A DNA stretch of 64,000 bases, taken from Schizochytrium sp. CCTCC M209059 (taxonomy: Eukaryota > Sar > Bigyra > Thraustochytrida > Thraustochytriidae). The notes under the pieces are model-generated. The model did no database searches, was not told the DNA's origin, and saw only the letters and a program-made list of their open reading frames with translations. Position 1 is the stretch's first letter. Each line of letters starts with the position of its first letter. This document shows positions 38,434 to 47,702 of the stretch, in pieces. The DNA lies in the NCBI GenBank assembly GCA_000818945.1, contig KN805391.1:117834-181833 (forward strand). Reading direction: 5' to 3'. The position numbers were made by a program, and so were the translations under genes.

Positions 38434-39804
38434 ATGGTGGCGCAGGAGCCCCAGTTCGATGACAACAAATACCACAAGAAACGTGGCGGCGCGCAGAATG
38501 TGCGCGCGTTTTACCTTGTAGCAGCAGGGTTCGCCCTGATGGTCTTCATGTACATGATGGCCCCTGGGTCGCAGTTAAAGAGCGCTGGCGCAGATGCGCG
38601 GCTGAACGGCGCGCCCATGTCAACAGTCACGGCCGAGCAAAACTATGAGCCCAAGACCAGTACCTCGGTCACCACGTCAATCACGCCCGAGGAGGAGCAG
38701 CGAGAGCAGGCCGCCAAGGCGTCCCAGGAAATGGAAGAGTACCCTCGGTACGAAGGCGGATTTTCCTCGAGCGACGAAATGGTCTCTGCGAGCGACGAAC
38801 CGAGTCCGCGCGAGGAAGACGACTCCGACTCCGACTCCGACTCCGACGATGCGGAGAATGGCATTTCGAGCAGGACGAGCGAGGAAACGACGGGCGACCC
38901 GTACGACGAAAAGGAGGAGGGTCATCTCTTTGAGGACCAGGAAGCCTATGACAATGCGCCCATTATCCAGGTTCTGCCCGAGTCCAAGACGCGCAAGTAC
39001 TCGAAGATCGTTCTGGCGCACGAGCGCTACCACCGTGACCACCCTGCGCGCCTGTACATTCCGCGGCTGCGCAAGGACACGGGCATTACGGCTGAAAAGT
39101 TCCGCAAGCTCTTTATGGAGCGTTCGCAGCCCGTCATCATTCCCTTTGACGCACTCCGACACCTGAACTTCACCAGCAAAGGCTACACCCTCGAGGAGCT
39201 CCGCAAGATTTACCCGAACTCGAAGCCCAAGCTGTACAAGTACGGCTCGATCATCGCGAATGATCTTGATCTCGGACCTGCTCTCACCGAGCTCATGAAC
39301 GACAAGAAGCTGATCAAGACCAAGACGGGTAAGAGTTATCCGCGTAACACCAAGATCAACTTGAGCGCGCTTAGTCGCATCAACATGCAGCGTCCGCCCA
39401 TCATTCCGGACATCCCTATGATGTTGCCTTCCTTTTGGTTCGGCCCGACTTCGGCGGACACGCCGCTGCACAGCGACTGCTGTGACAACTGGGCCATGAT
39501 GGTCGCTGGCACCAAGCGCTGGGTCATTGCTCCTCCTAGCGACGCCAGGATATTGAAGCCTACGTGCCAGGGTGGTCTTTGCTGGGTCAAGCGTTTGGCG
39601 TTGCCGGATGCGTCCTTGACAGCGACGCAGTCCAAGATCAAGGAGGGTACGCAGTTTATCAAGATTGACCTGACGGCCGGCGAGATCCTCTACTTGCCTG
39701 CCGGCTGGTTTCACAACATTCGTAACATGGATGGCACCATCATGATTAACTTTTGGTCTAAGAATGGTCCCGAATTCCTCCAATATTACGAGAAGTTGAC
39801 CTAA
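38434..39804 (+). CDS. Membrane-anchored JmjC/cupin_8 2-oxoglutarate oxygenase
   Basis: A 456-residue type II membrane protein. One TM segment (about 25–42, FYLVAAGFALMVFMYMMAP) follows a short basic cytosolic tail, then an acidic Ser/Asp-rich stem (about 95–170). The JmjC/cupin_8 fold occupies about 215–450. The iron triad is His346, Asp348 (PLHSDCCDNW) and His427 (GWFHNI); the strand after it, TIMINFW, is typical. Lys365 in TKRW or nearby basic residues could bind 2-oxoglutarate. This makes an Fe(II)/2-oxoglutarate hydroxylase likely, with its active site in the ER or Golgi lumen. The substrate is unknown; lumenal protein or glycan hydroxylation is more likely than histone demethylation given the TM anchor. 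The ATG at 38434 precedes the TM segment directly. Confidence 0.88.
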   Translation: MVAQEPQFDDNKYHKKRGGAQNVRAFYLVAAGFALMVFMYMMAPGSQLKSAGADARLNGAPMSTVTAEQNYEPKTSTSVTTSITPEEEQREQAAKASQEMEEYPRYEGGFSSSDEMVSASDEPSPREEDDSDSDSDSDDAENGISSRTSEETTGDPYDEKEEGHLFEDQEAYDNAPIIQVLPESKTRKYSKIVLAHERYHRDHPARLYIPRLRKDTGITAEKFRKLFMERSQPVIIPFDALRHLNFTSKGYTLEELRKIYPNSKPKLYKYGSIIANDLDLGPALTELMNDKKLIKTKTGKSYPRNTKINLSALSRINMQRPPIIPDIPMMLPSFWFGPTSADTPLHSDCCDNWAMMVAGTKRWVIAPPSDARILKPTCQGGLCWVKRLALPDASLTATQSKIKEGTQFIKIDLTAGEILYLPAGWFHNIRNMDGTIMINFWSKNGPEFLQYYEKLT

Positions 39805-40158
39805 ATTTGACAAACAGTAAGTAAAAGTAAAAAGAAAAGGCAAAAAGAAATGAAATGAAACGAAACGAAAAAAGGAATTATACTCCTTGTTGATTCCTCG
39901 TAGAGCTGCGTTCGTTTGTGCAGCTGCTCGCATTATCTTCGTCCTATTGACGAGCGAGGATGCTTCGCGATGTCGACCTCGATTGCGATGACCATTGGGA
40001 TCAGGTCACCGTATAAGATAAAGAAACTTTGTCGGAAGAACCGTCTCGAGAGTCTTTAAAGAAGGTTGGGATACGTAGCAAGAGATGTATGTTTGTTTCT
40101 CCTTTTTCCACATTTCATTTCATAATAGTGACTGATCGATGGACAGATTGAAAAATAT
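39805..40158. other. Convergent 3' region, nothing recognised
   Basis: Short and AT-richer, containing A-rich runs just after the JmjC stop codon. No gene or RNA is evident. Confidence 0.5.
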
Positions 40159-40784
40159 TCACGGGTCATCATCACTGTTTTTGGGCTTGACATCATCACT
40201 GTTTTGGGGCTTGACATCATCACTGTCTTTGGGCTTGACATTGAAAAAGGTTTGCATGCGTTCGCCAACGTCAAGCACGACATCGCGCACCGGGGCCGGA
40301 AGCTTGTCTTCGATACGAGAGTTGCTTTCCTGATACCCGCGAGCGTGCATGTAGCACGACCAGAATTGTCGAAGCTCCTCCTACAATACATAGAAGATGG
40401 CCAACACGTCAGTCTGTCTGTCTTTCTTTCCGTCTGTGGACTCCGTTCTCTCTTTTTTCATGCAACAAGAAGACGCACCTTGCACCAGTTTTCTTTGAAG
40501 CGTTCAACCATGCAAAGCTGCGCGATCGTATCCTCCAGATGGCATAGCTTGTGCGCTTCCTCCTTTGATAGCGGCCTACGACGCTCTGGCGTGGGTGGTG
40601 ATGCTGCCGCTGCCGCTGCCGCCGCCGTCACCTCGTCACTGTTCGTCTCCCCGACGTTGGACGACGGCGCCGTCGGCTGCTCTGGCGCATTTTCCGCAGC
40701 CTTCGCGGAAGGGTCTGCGCCCGGCAGTCCTTGCGCAGAACCCTGTGCCGCATCCGCGCCCGGACGCGACGGCGCGGCGCCCAT
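40159..40784 (-). CDS. Twin-CX9C mitochondrial intermembrane-space protein, one intron
   Basis: Exon 1 runs 40784–40479, the intron 40478–40381 (GTGCGT…TAG), exon 2 40380–40159; the product has 175 residues. Splicing joins …KENWCK to EELRQFWSC. This gives Cys81, Cys91, Cys101 and Cys111, each pair separated by nine residues: two CX9C motifs of the CHCH type, oxidised by the Mia40 relay in the mitochondrial intermembrane space. The N terminus MGAAPS fits an N-myristoylation signal, as in the MICOS subunit CHCHD3/MIC19. The first 70 residues are Ala/Pro-rich and disordered. The C terminus ends in three eight-residue repeats of the type VKPKDSDD, encoded by a 24-bp tandem repeat. A MIC19-like role is possible but not shown. 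Confidence 0.78.
40165..40236 (-). repeat. 24-bp tandem repeat, three units (coding)
   Basis: Three near-identical units at the end of the CX9C gene, each encoding eight residues ending SDD. Confidence 0.85.
40381..40478 (-). other. Spliceosomal intron, 98 nt
   Basis: Donor GTGCGT, branch-like CTGAC, acceptor TTGTAG; phase 0. Its removal completes the second CX9C motif. Confidence 0.8.
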
Positions 40785-41031
40785 GGTTGGCCTCTTTCGT
40801 TTTGTGCGACTGCCATCTATTGATTGTGCACAGCAAGCAAGCCCAGTGCTGATGGAGACCAAGTCATCGGTGCAGATTTATGGGCGCAGAAATTGGCGGA
40901 GGACCCGGAGCGCACGGGAGGGAAGACTTTTCGTTTGCGCGCGAGTTGACTCGTAACATCGTTGTCATGCGTTCGACGGCATGTACTTTTGCAAAATAAT
41001 GTGAGGCAGAAGTTCGCTTCTGCTGCTGGGC

Positions 41032-41041
41032 CTAGGCCTAG
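41032..41041. promoter_or_regulatory. CTAGGCCTAG palindrome, site 3
   Basis: Located 248 bases upstream of the CX9C gene start codon. Confidence 0.35.
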
Positions 41042-41063
41042 AGCTAGATTAGCATCATGATTT

Positions 41064-41152
41064 GCACGCAGCCAAGCTTGTGCGCGATTATTTACATTGT
41101 GATTCGCAGCAGCCAAGATTGTGCGTTTAATACGCAGCCAAGCTTGTACGCG
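41064..41152 (+). repeat. Degenerate repeat, three copies of a CGCAGCCAAGCTTGTGCG-like word
   Basis: Copies start at about 41064, 41105 and 41131 and differ by one to three bases. Confidence 0.7.
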
Positions 41153-41249
41153 CTTGCTCACATCACGATTTGCGATCATAGTGTGAGACCGGCCAAACTG
41201 ATGTCATGTTGTAAGCCTCTTGCTGCTTCTTGACATTGGCGACGGACGA

Positions 41250-41281
<32 letters not shown>

Positions 41282-41314
41282 ACGGCCAAAGATCTCCCGG
41301 TCTACGTCCTTTTC

Positions 41315-41370
41315 GATTAGTAAAAAGCATGCTCCCCGCTCCGATTAGTAAAAAGCATGCTCCCCGCTCC
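41315..41370 (+). repeat. Perfect 28-bp tandem duplication
   Basis: 41315–41342 is repeated exactly at 41343–41370. Confidence 0.95.
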
Positions 41371-41576
41371 GGTTTCGTCCACGTGGTCACTTGCCCTGCG
41401 CGACTTCCTTGGTCTTCACCTTTATCATTTTTTAATCGTAAATCATGATCAAAACAGGCCTCGACCAGCGCGGAGCCGGAGAGCGGAAGGCCGCATAGAC
41501 CCGGCGAGAGCGACGTCGGGCGACTGAAGCTTATACCAGATTTTTTAAAAGTCGAAAACTAATTTGTTTTTTAATA

Positions 41577-43352
41577 GGGTAAAGCGTCCGATTTGAACGT
41601 GACACTGATTTGCTACATAACCGGCGCCCGAGAAATCGTCTAGGACTTAACTACTACTCACTAAGACAATGTTGCAAATCAATCATGGTATAGTAGTACA
41701 AAAATAAATAGACCACGGCCAATACATTTGTATGGGCGGACGGTGGCTGAACCCAAGTGGTGGTTAGGCCTGGTGGTTCTGCAGCTTGAGCAGCAGAGAT
41801 CTAAACAAGCGCAGCGCGTCGGCAGCTCCGTCGACGAAAGATGAGCCAGCGCATGATCGCGAGCTACTTTGCGTCCCCGCCAGCCGCTGTCGATGGCCCG
41901 GGGGGAGCGACAACGCGACGACGTCGATTCGGAGTTTCGCGATCTTTTGGCCTTTGCCGAGCCGCCCGCAAAGCGAGCCCGTAATTGGCACAAAGGGAGC
42001 AGCAACGAAGTGGTGCAGGATGGATGCAAAGCACCCTCGTCCACTGCAGAGTGCCCAGGAGCCTGCGTGGATGAAGCTAGCAATCTGAGCGAGGCTGTCG
42101 ACCTAGAAACGAGCGAGGCTGTCGACCTAGAAACGGGCGACATGCTGGACAGTTCGACACCTCAGAAACGGAGGCGTGGAAAATACAATTCCTCGAAGGA
42201 CCCAAAGTATCTTGCTGTCGCTCAAGAGGCAGTCGATCGTGCTCTCGGCAACGGAAACTTCTCCAGTACGGTGATACCGTCGCTTGCATGGATAATCGAT
42301 CACTACTCTCGATCTTCCGACTATCGATTCAACAGGTGGACCCTCACAAGACTGATAGAAGAGGCAAGAAAAAATGGAGGAAGGCTTCAGCCCTACGAGA
42401 CAGCTCTGACGCACAATCTTGAGCGGCAGTTGAAGAATTTTATCGTTGAATGTTCGAAGACTGGCATGCCTCTTCCAGCAAAGGATATCAAAGGGATGGC
42501 ATATGATCTCGCTAGATTCAAGGATAGCAACACCAAGTTTAAAGCGACAAGTGGTTGGTGGAAATCCTTCAAGGCTCGCCATCCCGATTTGCGAATTCAA
42601 CGTGTTTCGATTCAGCGGTCTCGACAAGAGTTGCTGGAGCTTGTACGTTCCCTCTCTGTAAGCTCAGAGGACCATGTCTCAGAAGAGGCGAGCTCATCAC
42701 TCGAACCAAAACCTCCTCAAAACTCTGATGAAGTCCCAGCTGGAACATCGGAGAGCGTTCAGGCTACGATGGAAGAGGAGGATCTCGTGAAAACGGCGCT
42801 TCTTGTAAACGCTGCTCTTTCTGGGTACACAGGCGGCAAGCTCAAACGCTGCCATTTGGTGAGCTACCTGATCAATATCAAGAAGTGGGATAAAAACTTT
42901 CCTTGGCAAGCCAAACGTGCACAACTTTTTTGCATGACCGTAGAGTTTATTCGGGCATTCCCTGAGATCGCTAATTCTAGGCCTCCGTCAGCTGGAATCG
43001 TCACCACAAGCGGAAGCGACAGTAACAATGTGTCCACTGGAGAAAGGTAAAACGAGGCCAATTCTGGTAATTATGCAGTAATACTAAAAATATACAGTTT
43101 ATAAAACCAGACTCAGAAGCATTGCGCGAGATTTGCGCGTGCAAATCGGACGCCTGTGACCCCGCGGCGAGGAAAAATCTGAAAACTTTAATTGATCTCA
43201 AGCAACACCAAACAACCAATTTCGTTAACTGGTCAAACTGCAAGCTCTCCGTGCTTGTTCGCACGCCCTACAGGGCTCCTGCGTCCATATCTTGATTTTT
43301 GATTGAAAAATGATTTTTCTAACATTGATGTTGCAAATCGGACGCTTTACTC
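41577..43352 (+). mobile_element. TA-inserting DNA transposon, copy 1 (1776 bp)
   Basis: The left end reads GGGTAAAGCGTCCGATTTG. The right end is its inverted complement with one change (GAGTAAAG…). Both ends are bordered by TA (41575–41576 and 43353–43354), as in Tc1/mariner/pogo-type insertion. A further internal copy of the inverted-repeat word lies near 43142–43156. The element is nearly identical to 45768–47534 and points the same way. It carries one open frame with a CENP-B-type DNA-binding region but no recognisable DDE domain. It is therefore probably non-autonomous, or uses a transposase I cannot recognise. Unlike copy 2 it has a 21-bp in-frame tandem duplication near 42090–42135. 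Confidence 0.88.
41841..43050 (+). pseudogene. Transposon-encoded CENP-B HTH protein, frameshifted at the N terminus
   Basis: The ATG at 41841 matches the start used by copy 2. One extra G in a G-run near 41898–41904 throws the start out of frame with the remaining 380 or so codons. The downstream part (open to 43050) has a basic region PQKRRRGKY and a helix-turn-helix of the CENP-B/Tc5 type, with LERQLKNFIVECSKTGMPLP and SGWWKSFKARHPDLRI. It ends in a helical C terminus without any DDE triad. The AT-hook seen in copy 2 reads RNWHKG here and is lost. An internal start could still make the DNA-binding part. Confidence 0.75.
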
Positions 43353-43367
43353 TAGGCCTAGGCCTAG
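43352..43367. promoter_or_regulatory. CTAGGCCTAG palindrome, overlapping pair (sites 4 and 5)
   Basis: Two overlapping copies at 43352 and 43358 straddle the right edge of transposon copy 1, about 185 bases before the nuclease–kinase gene start. Confidence 0.35.
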
Positions 43368-43536
43368 TTATTGTAAACTAGAAAAATAATTTCCAGGCTG
43401 GTAGCAGCAACAAAAAGCCAATAGGCTGCGTCTGGGAGAGTTGCTCTGAGCGGGCTGAGCGGGCTGAGCGGTGTGGAGCGGGTGGAGCAGGAAGTAGGGA
43501 GGGCGCGCGGCACAGCTGCGCGTGGAGTCCCCTGCC

Positions 43537-45537
43537 ATGTCTGAGGTCGATGACGAAGCGGGCGATCTTAATGCGGCGCAGGATGACGAGTTCCACCAAC
43601 TGAGAGCAAACTTCGAGGACGCTGTCACCGAAGAGCGAGTCGATTCACTCTTCGAAGCCGAAGATTACGATAGTATTATCGAGATATACGAAGAGATGAA
43701 GCGGCTTATCAGTTTCTATGGAGAAGATTGGATCGATAGGGCTTTGAAAAGAACAATTATTACGACAGCCCGTGCTGCGCGGGCTGAAGCAGAAAGAGAA
43801 GAAGAAAGATCCGCCAGATTGCGGGCTGAAGCTCGCTATGCTGATGCGAATCTTCTTAGTATTTGGTCGGGTTGGTTACAGCACGATCCAAAGACGCGAT
43901 TCACTTCCAATTCCACGCAGACCACGCAAATCCCGCTCATCTACCGCCCAGATTCTGTTAAACGCTGGGAATTTGCGTCTTGTAAGGACTTGACATACTC
44001 GCTGGAAGAATGTCAAGACTTCTTTCTACTTATGAAGAATACGGTGGTGGACAGAGTAGATGTGAGTGACTTGGCTTCTTACTCCAAACGTCAAAGAGAA
44101 GGACATGCGGAACCCCCTGTCCAAGAAGCTTTTAAGTCTTTGGTCGACGCTGTAGCTGAAGCTCTTAATCGAAGCGTGTGTGAATCAACATCTCAGATTT
44201 CGAGCAGAAACCCGGGCACGGTTGACCAAATTACAGGCACGCGCCGGCATCCGGATATCTCCATTCTGCATGGCAACGTTCCTATCTGCATGGTCGAGAT
44301 GAAGACTGAGGCTTCGTTCCGGCCGTCAACACTCGAGGACTTTACAGCACCAAGGAACGTGAATCATGCAACGTTCACTCAATACGACCCGACGCGGAGG
44401 CAGAACACATCCGTTCCGTACGAAACGGCGGGCGATCCTATTGCCCAGATTTGCTGTTACATGGTCAACAATGCGTGCCGATATGGCATTCTCTCCAACT
44501 GGGCATTCACGTTCTTTCTCAAGTTGGAATTGAAGACGGATGGAACCATGATCCTTCACCACTCCAATAGGTTTTCTCCATTGACAAAGGAAGGCGAGGA
44601 ACGAGAGCTTCCGTGCGCTGCCGGCAACGAGCTACTGGGCGATGTTGTGCGCGCGTCCATACCTGGTAGCGGCGTAGCTTCGCTCGCACAAGCAACCGTT
44701 CTCTTCATTTGGCTCGCAATGCGAGATCTTGTGGACCCACCTGATGAAGGAAGCCGAGAATACGTCAGCAATACTATGAGGACTCGCGGAGAATGGAAGA
44801 AACTTTCCCTGGATATATTTGCGAGCTCTCGATCGATTGGGGTCGACCGGATCGAGCCCGGCACCGGCGCGTCCGCCAAATCCTCATCTAGATCCAATCA
44901 AGTGGAAGAAGCCGTCAAGAATGTTCTCTCATTCAAAATCTCAAATGATTCGGTCGTGCCTGTCCTTTTCAAACATGGTGTCGGGTACAGCGAAACCACG
45001 ATTACCAACCTGGAGACGGGCCATGAGATATCGGGCTGCTTCGCGAAGTCTATCATGGTAGATGACATGGAAATGGCACACCTTGAATCCTATCAAAGCG
45101 CCCTTCATCACTTCGAAAATGAGGTTGACATGTACCAAGGGCCGGCGCGAGCGCTTCAGGGGACAGTCATCCCGACTGTTGTGTACGTCGGACAGTTTGA
45201 CAATGGCACAGGCATGAACGCCGTGCTCGTGACGCGAAACGCAGGTCACGCTCTCAGTTCCGCTGAGGGCAAGCGCATTGTCAAAGCACAAGGCCTCATG
45301 AAAGTCAAAGAGCGCGTGCACGCTGCAATCGATGCACTTCACAGTGCAGGTATCACTCATGGTGACATGGGTCTCCGCAACGTTACCATTCGAGAAGATG
45401 GCGGTGTCAGTCTGATTGATCTTGGCAGTGCATCGTGTGATACCAGTGGCGCATACCGCGATTTTGAGCATTTTGACAATGACTTTAATGCCACTTTCTC
45501 GCAGCGGCAGCGTACTTTGGTGCACTTGAAGACTTAA
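43537..45537 (+). CDS. PD-(D/E)XK nuclease-like + kinase-like fusion (Crinkler-type effector family)
   Basis: A 666-residue protein from the ATG at 43537. Residues about 20–110 are acidic then coiled coil. Residues about 200–370 resemble a restriction-endonuclease fold with Asp240 (RHPDISI), Glu254 and Lys256 (MVEMKTE), the D…ExK set of PD-(D/E)XK enzymes. Residues about 470–660 have a kinase-like C-lobe: HGDMGLRN with Asp610, then DLG with Asp628. Nuclease plus kinase fusions of this type are known in Crinkler-like eukaryotic effector families, often next to transposons. There is no signal peptide and no LFLAK-type header, so secretion is not supported. It sits between two transposon copies, and its decayed paralogue lies at 47703–49997. 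All key residues are intact. Confidence 0.8.
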   Translation: MSEVDDEAGDLNAAQDDEFHQLRANFEDAVTEERVDSLFEAEDYDSIIEIYEEMKRLISFYGEDWIDRALKRTIITTARAARAEAEREEERSARLRAEARYADANLLSIWSGWLQHDPKTRFTSNSTQTTQIPLIYRPDSVKRWEFASCKDLTYSLEECQDFFLLMKNTVVDRVDVSDLASYSKRQREGHAEPPVQEAFKSLVDAVAEALNRSVCESTSQISSRNPGTVDQITGTRRHPDISILHGNVPICMVEMKTEASFRPSTLEDFTAPRNVNHATFTQYDPTRRQNTSVPYETAGDPIAQICCYMVNNACRYGILSNWAFTFFLKLELKTDGTMILHHSNRFSPLTKEGEERELPCAAGNELLGDVVRASIPGSGVASLAQATVLFIWLAMRDLVDPPDEGSREYVSNTMRTRGEWKKLSLDIFASSRSIGVDRIEPGTGASAKSSSRSNQVEEAVKNVLSFKISNDSVVPVLFKHGVGYSETTITNLETGHEISGCFAKSIMVDDMEMAHLESYQSALHHFENEVDMYQGPARALQGTVIPTVVYVGQFDNGTGMNAVLVTRNAGHALSSAEGKRIVKAQGLMKVKERVHAAIDALHSAGITHGDMGLRNVTIREDGGVSLIDLGSASCDTSGAYRDFEHFDNDFNATFSQRQRTLVHLKT

Positions 45538-45765
45538 GCTATTCGTCGCAAGAAACCAGTGTCGAAAAATTGCTAATTGTGAATTTATGGTTGGATGATT
45601 TCATCAAGTTCACCGTTTTGAAACTTGACATATAAAGAAAAAAGCTCTGATGCAAACCGAGCATTGTCGTCGATTCTCGATCCTAAAGAATAGCAATAGC
45701 AGAGTGAGCAAGATCACACCAGCTTATCTTCTTTTAGTCTCATATCATTGTCGTTACTTATCCAC
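45538..45765. other. Spacer between nuclease–kinase gene and transposon copy 2
   Basis: 228 bases, AT-rich, presumably the 3' UTR of the upstream gene. No further feature. Confidence 0.5.
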
Positions 45766-45767
45766 TA

Positions 45768-47534
45768 GGGTAAAGCGTCCGATTTGAACATGACACTGAT
45801 TTGCTACATAACCGGCGCCCGAGAAATCGTCTAGGACTTAACTACTACTCACTAAGACAATGTTGCAAATCAATCATGGTATACTATAGTACGTACAAAA
45901 ATAAATAGACCATAAAATAGGCCGGCCAATACATTTGTATGGGCGGACGGTGGCTTGAACCCAAGTGGTGGTTAGGCCTGGTGGTTCTGCAGCTTGAGCA
46001 GCAGAGATCTAAAGTAGCGCAGCGCGTCGGCAGCTCCGTCGACGAAAGATGAGCCATCGCATGATCACGAGCTACTTTGCGTCCCCGCCAGCCGCTGTCG
46101 ATGGCCCTGGGGAGCGACAACGCGACGACGTCGATTCGGAGTTTCGCGATCTTTTGGCCTTGGCCGAGCCGCCCGCAAAGCGAGCCCGTGGTCGGCCCAA
46201 AGGGAGCAGCAACGAAGTGGTGCAGGATGGATGTAAAGCACCCTCGTCCACTGCAGAGTGCCCAGGAGCCTGCGTGGATGAAGCTAGCAATCTGAGCGAG
46301 GCTGTCGACCTAGAAACGGGCGACATGCTGGACAGTTCGACACCTCAGAAACGGAGGCGTGGAAAATACAATTCCTCGAAGGACCCAAAGTATCTTGCTG
46401 TCGCTCAAGAGGCAGTCGATCGTGCTCTCGGCAACGGAAACTTCTCCAGTACGGTGATACCGTCGCTTGCATGGATAATCGATCACTACTCTCGATCTTT
46501 CGACTATCGATTCAACAGGTGGACCCTCACAAGACTGATAGAAGAGGCAAGAAAAAATGGAGGAAGGCTTCAGCCCTACGAGACAGCTCTGACGCACAAT
46601 CTTGAGCGGCAGTTGAAGAAATTTATCGTTGAATGTTCGAAGACTGGCATGCCTCTTCCAGCAAAGGATATCAAAGGGATGCATATGATCTCGCTAGATT
46701 CAAGGATAGCAACAACAAGTTTAAAGCGACAAGTGGTTGGTGGAAATCCTTCAAGGCTCGCCATCCCGATTTGCGAATTCGACGTGTTTCGATTCAGCGG
46801 TCTCGGCAAGAGTTGCTGGAGCTTGTACGTTCCCTCTCTGTAAGCTCAGAGGACCATGTCTCAGAAGAGGCGAGCTCATCACTCGAAACCAAACCTCCTC
46901 AAAACTCTGATGAAGTCCCAGCTGGAACATCGGAGAGCGTTCAGACTACGATGGAAGAGGAGGATCTCGTGAAAACGGCGCTTCTTGTAAACGCTGCTCT
47001 TTCTGGGTACACAGGCGGCAAGCTCAAACGCTGCCATTTGGTGAGCTACCTGATCAATATCAAGAAGTGGGATAAAAACTTTCCTTGGCAAGCCAAACGT
47101 GCACAACTTTTTTGCATGACCGTAGAGTTTATTCGGGCATTCCCTGAGATCGCTAATTCTAGGCCTCCGTCAGCTGGAATCGTCACCACAAGCGGAAGCG
47201 ACAGTAACAATGTGTCCACTGGAGAAAGGTAAAACGAGGCCAATTCTGGTAATTATGCAGTAATACTAAAAATATACAGTTTATAAAACCAGACTCAGAA
47301 GCATTGCGCGAGATTTGCGCGTGCAAATCGGACGCCTGTGACCCCGCGGCGAGGAAAAATCTGAAAACTTTAATTGATCTCAAGCAACACCAAACAACCA
47401 ATTTCGTTAACTGGTCAAACTGCAAGCTCTCCGTGCTTGTTCGCACGCCCTACAGGGCTCCTGCGTCCATATCTTGATTTTTGATTGAAAAATGATTTTT
47501 CTAACATTGATGTTGCAAATCGGACGCTTTGCCC
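45768..47534 (+). mobile_element. TA-inserting DNA transposon, copy 2 (1767 bp)
   Basis: Left end GGGTAAAGCGTCCGATTTG, right end the inverted complement GGGCAAAGCGTCCGATTTG, flanked by TA at 45766–45767 and 47535–47536. It is nearly identical to copy 1, with the same orientation and a start-to-start distance of 4191 bases. The flanks differ from those of copy 1, so these are separate insertions or a composite, not a tandem duplication of the region. Small indels near 45885–45920 and the absence of the 21-bp duplication distinguish it. Confidence 0.88.
46049..47232 (+). pseudogene. Transposon-encoded CENP-B HTH protein, frameshifted in the middle
   Basis: The ATG at 46049 opens 210 or so in-frame codons with an intact AT-hook (RGRPKGS) and the basic PQKRRRGKY region. 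Loss of one G near 46681, compared with copy 1, shifts the frame inside the helix-turn-helix. The remaining coding part continues in another frame to 47232. The break differs from that in copy 1, so the parent of both was probably intact until recently. No DDE catalytic domain is visible. Confidence 0.75.
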
Positions 47535-47702
47535 TAGGGACAACAACAAATTCATTTTTCTTTTTGATAAAATCTTTTTAATGCTCTTCACTCCGAGAAG
47601 GAGTCAGAGGCGCGCGACGGCGACCACCCGCCCGGAAGAAATGATAGAATGCGCCGCTTCTTTCCGTCGCCGTCCTACGTTTCCTCCATAGGGGGCTTAG
47701 AC

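Larger units (their letters stand above)
40785..41574. other. Repeat-rich intergenic region left of transposon copy 1
   Basis: No gene. It contains the CTAGGCCTAG palindrome (41032), a three-copy degenerate 20-mer (41064–41152), a CCAG tetramer tract (about 41250–41282) and a 28-bp tandem duplication (41315–41370). Confidence 0.6.

Noticed and set aside
37345..38462. Overlapping Arg/Ala/Gly-rich frames of 275–359 residues
   Set aside because: Simple GC-rich repeats; several frames open simultaneously.
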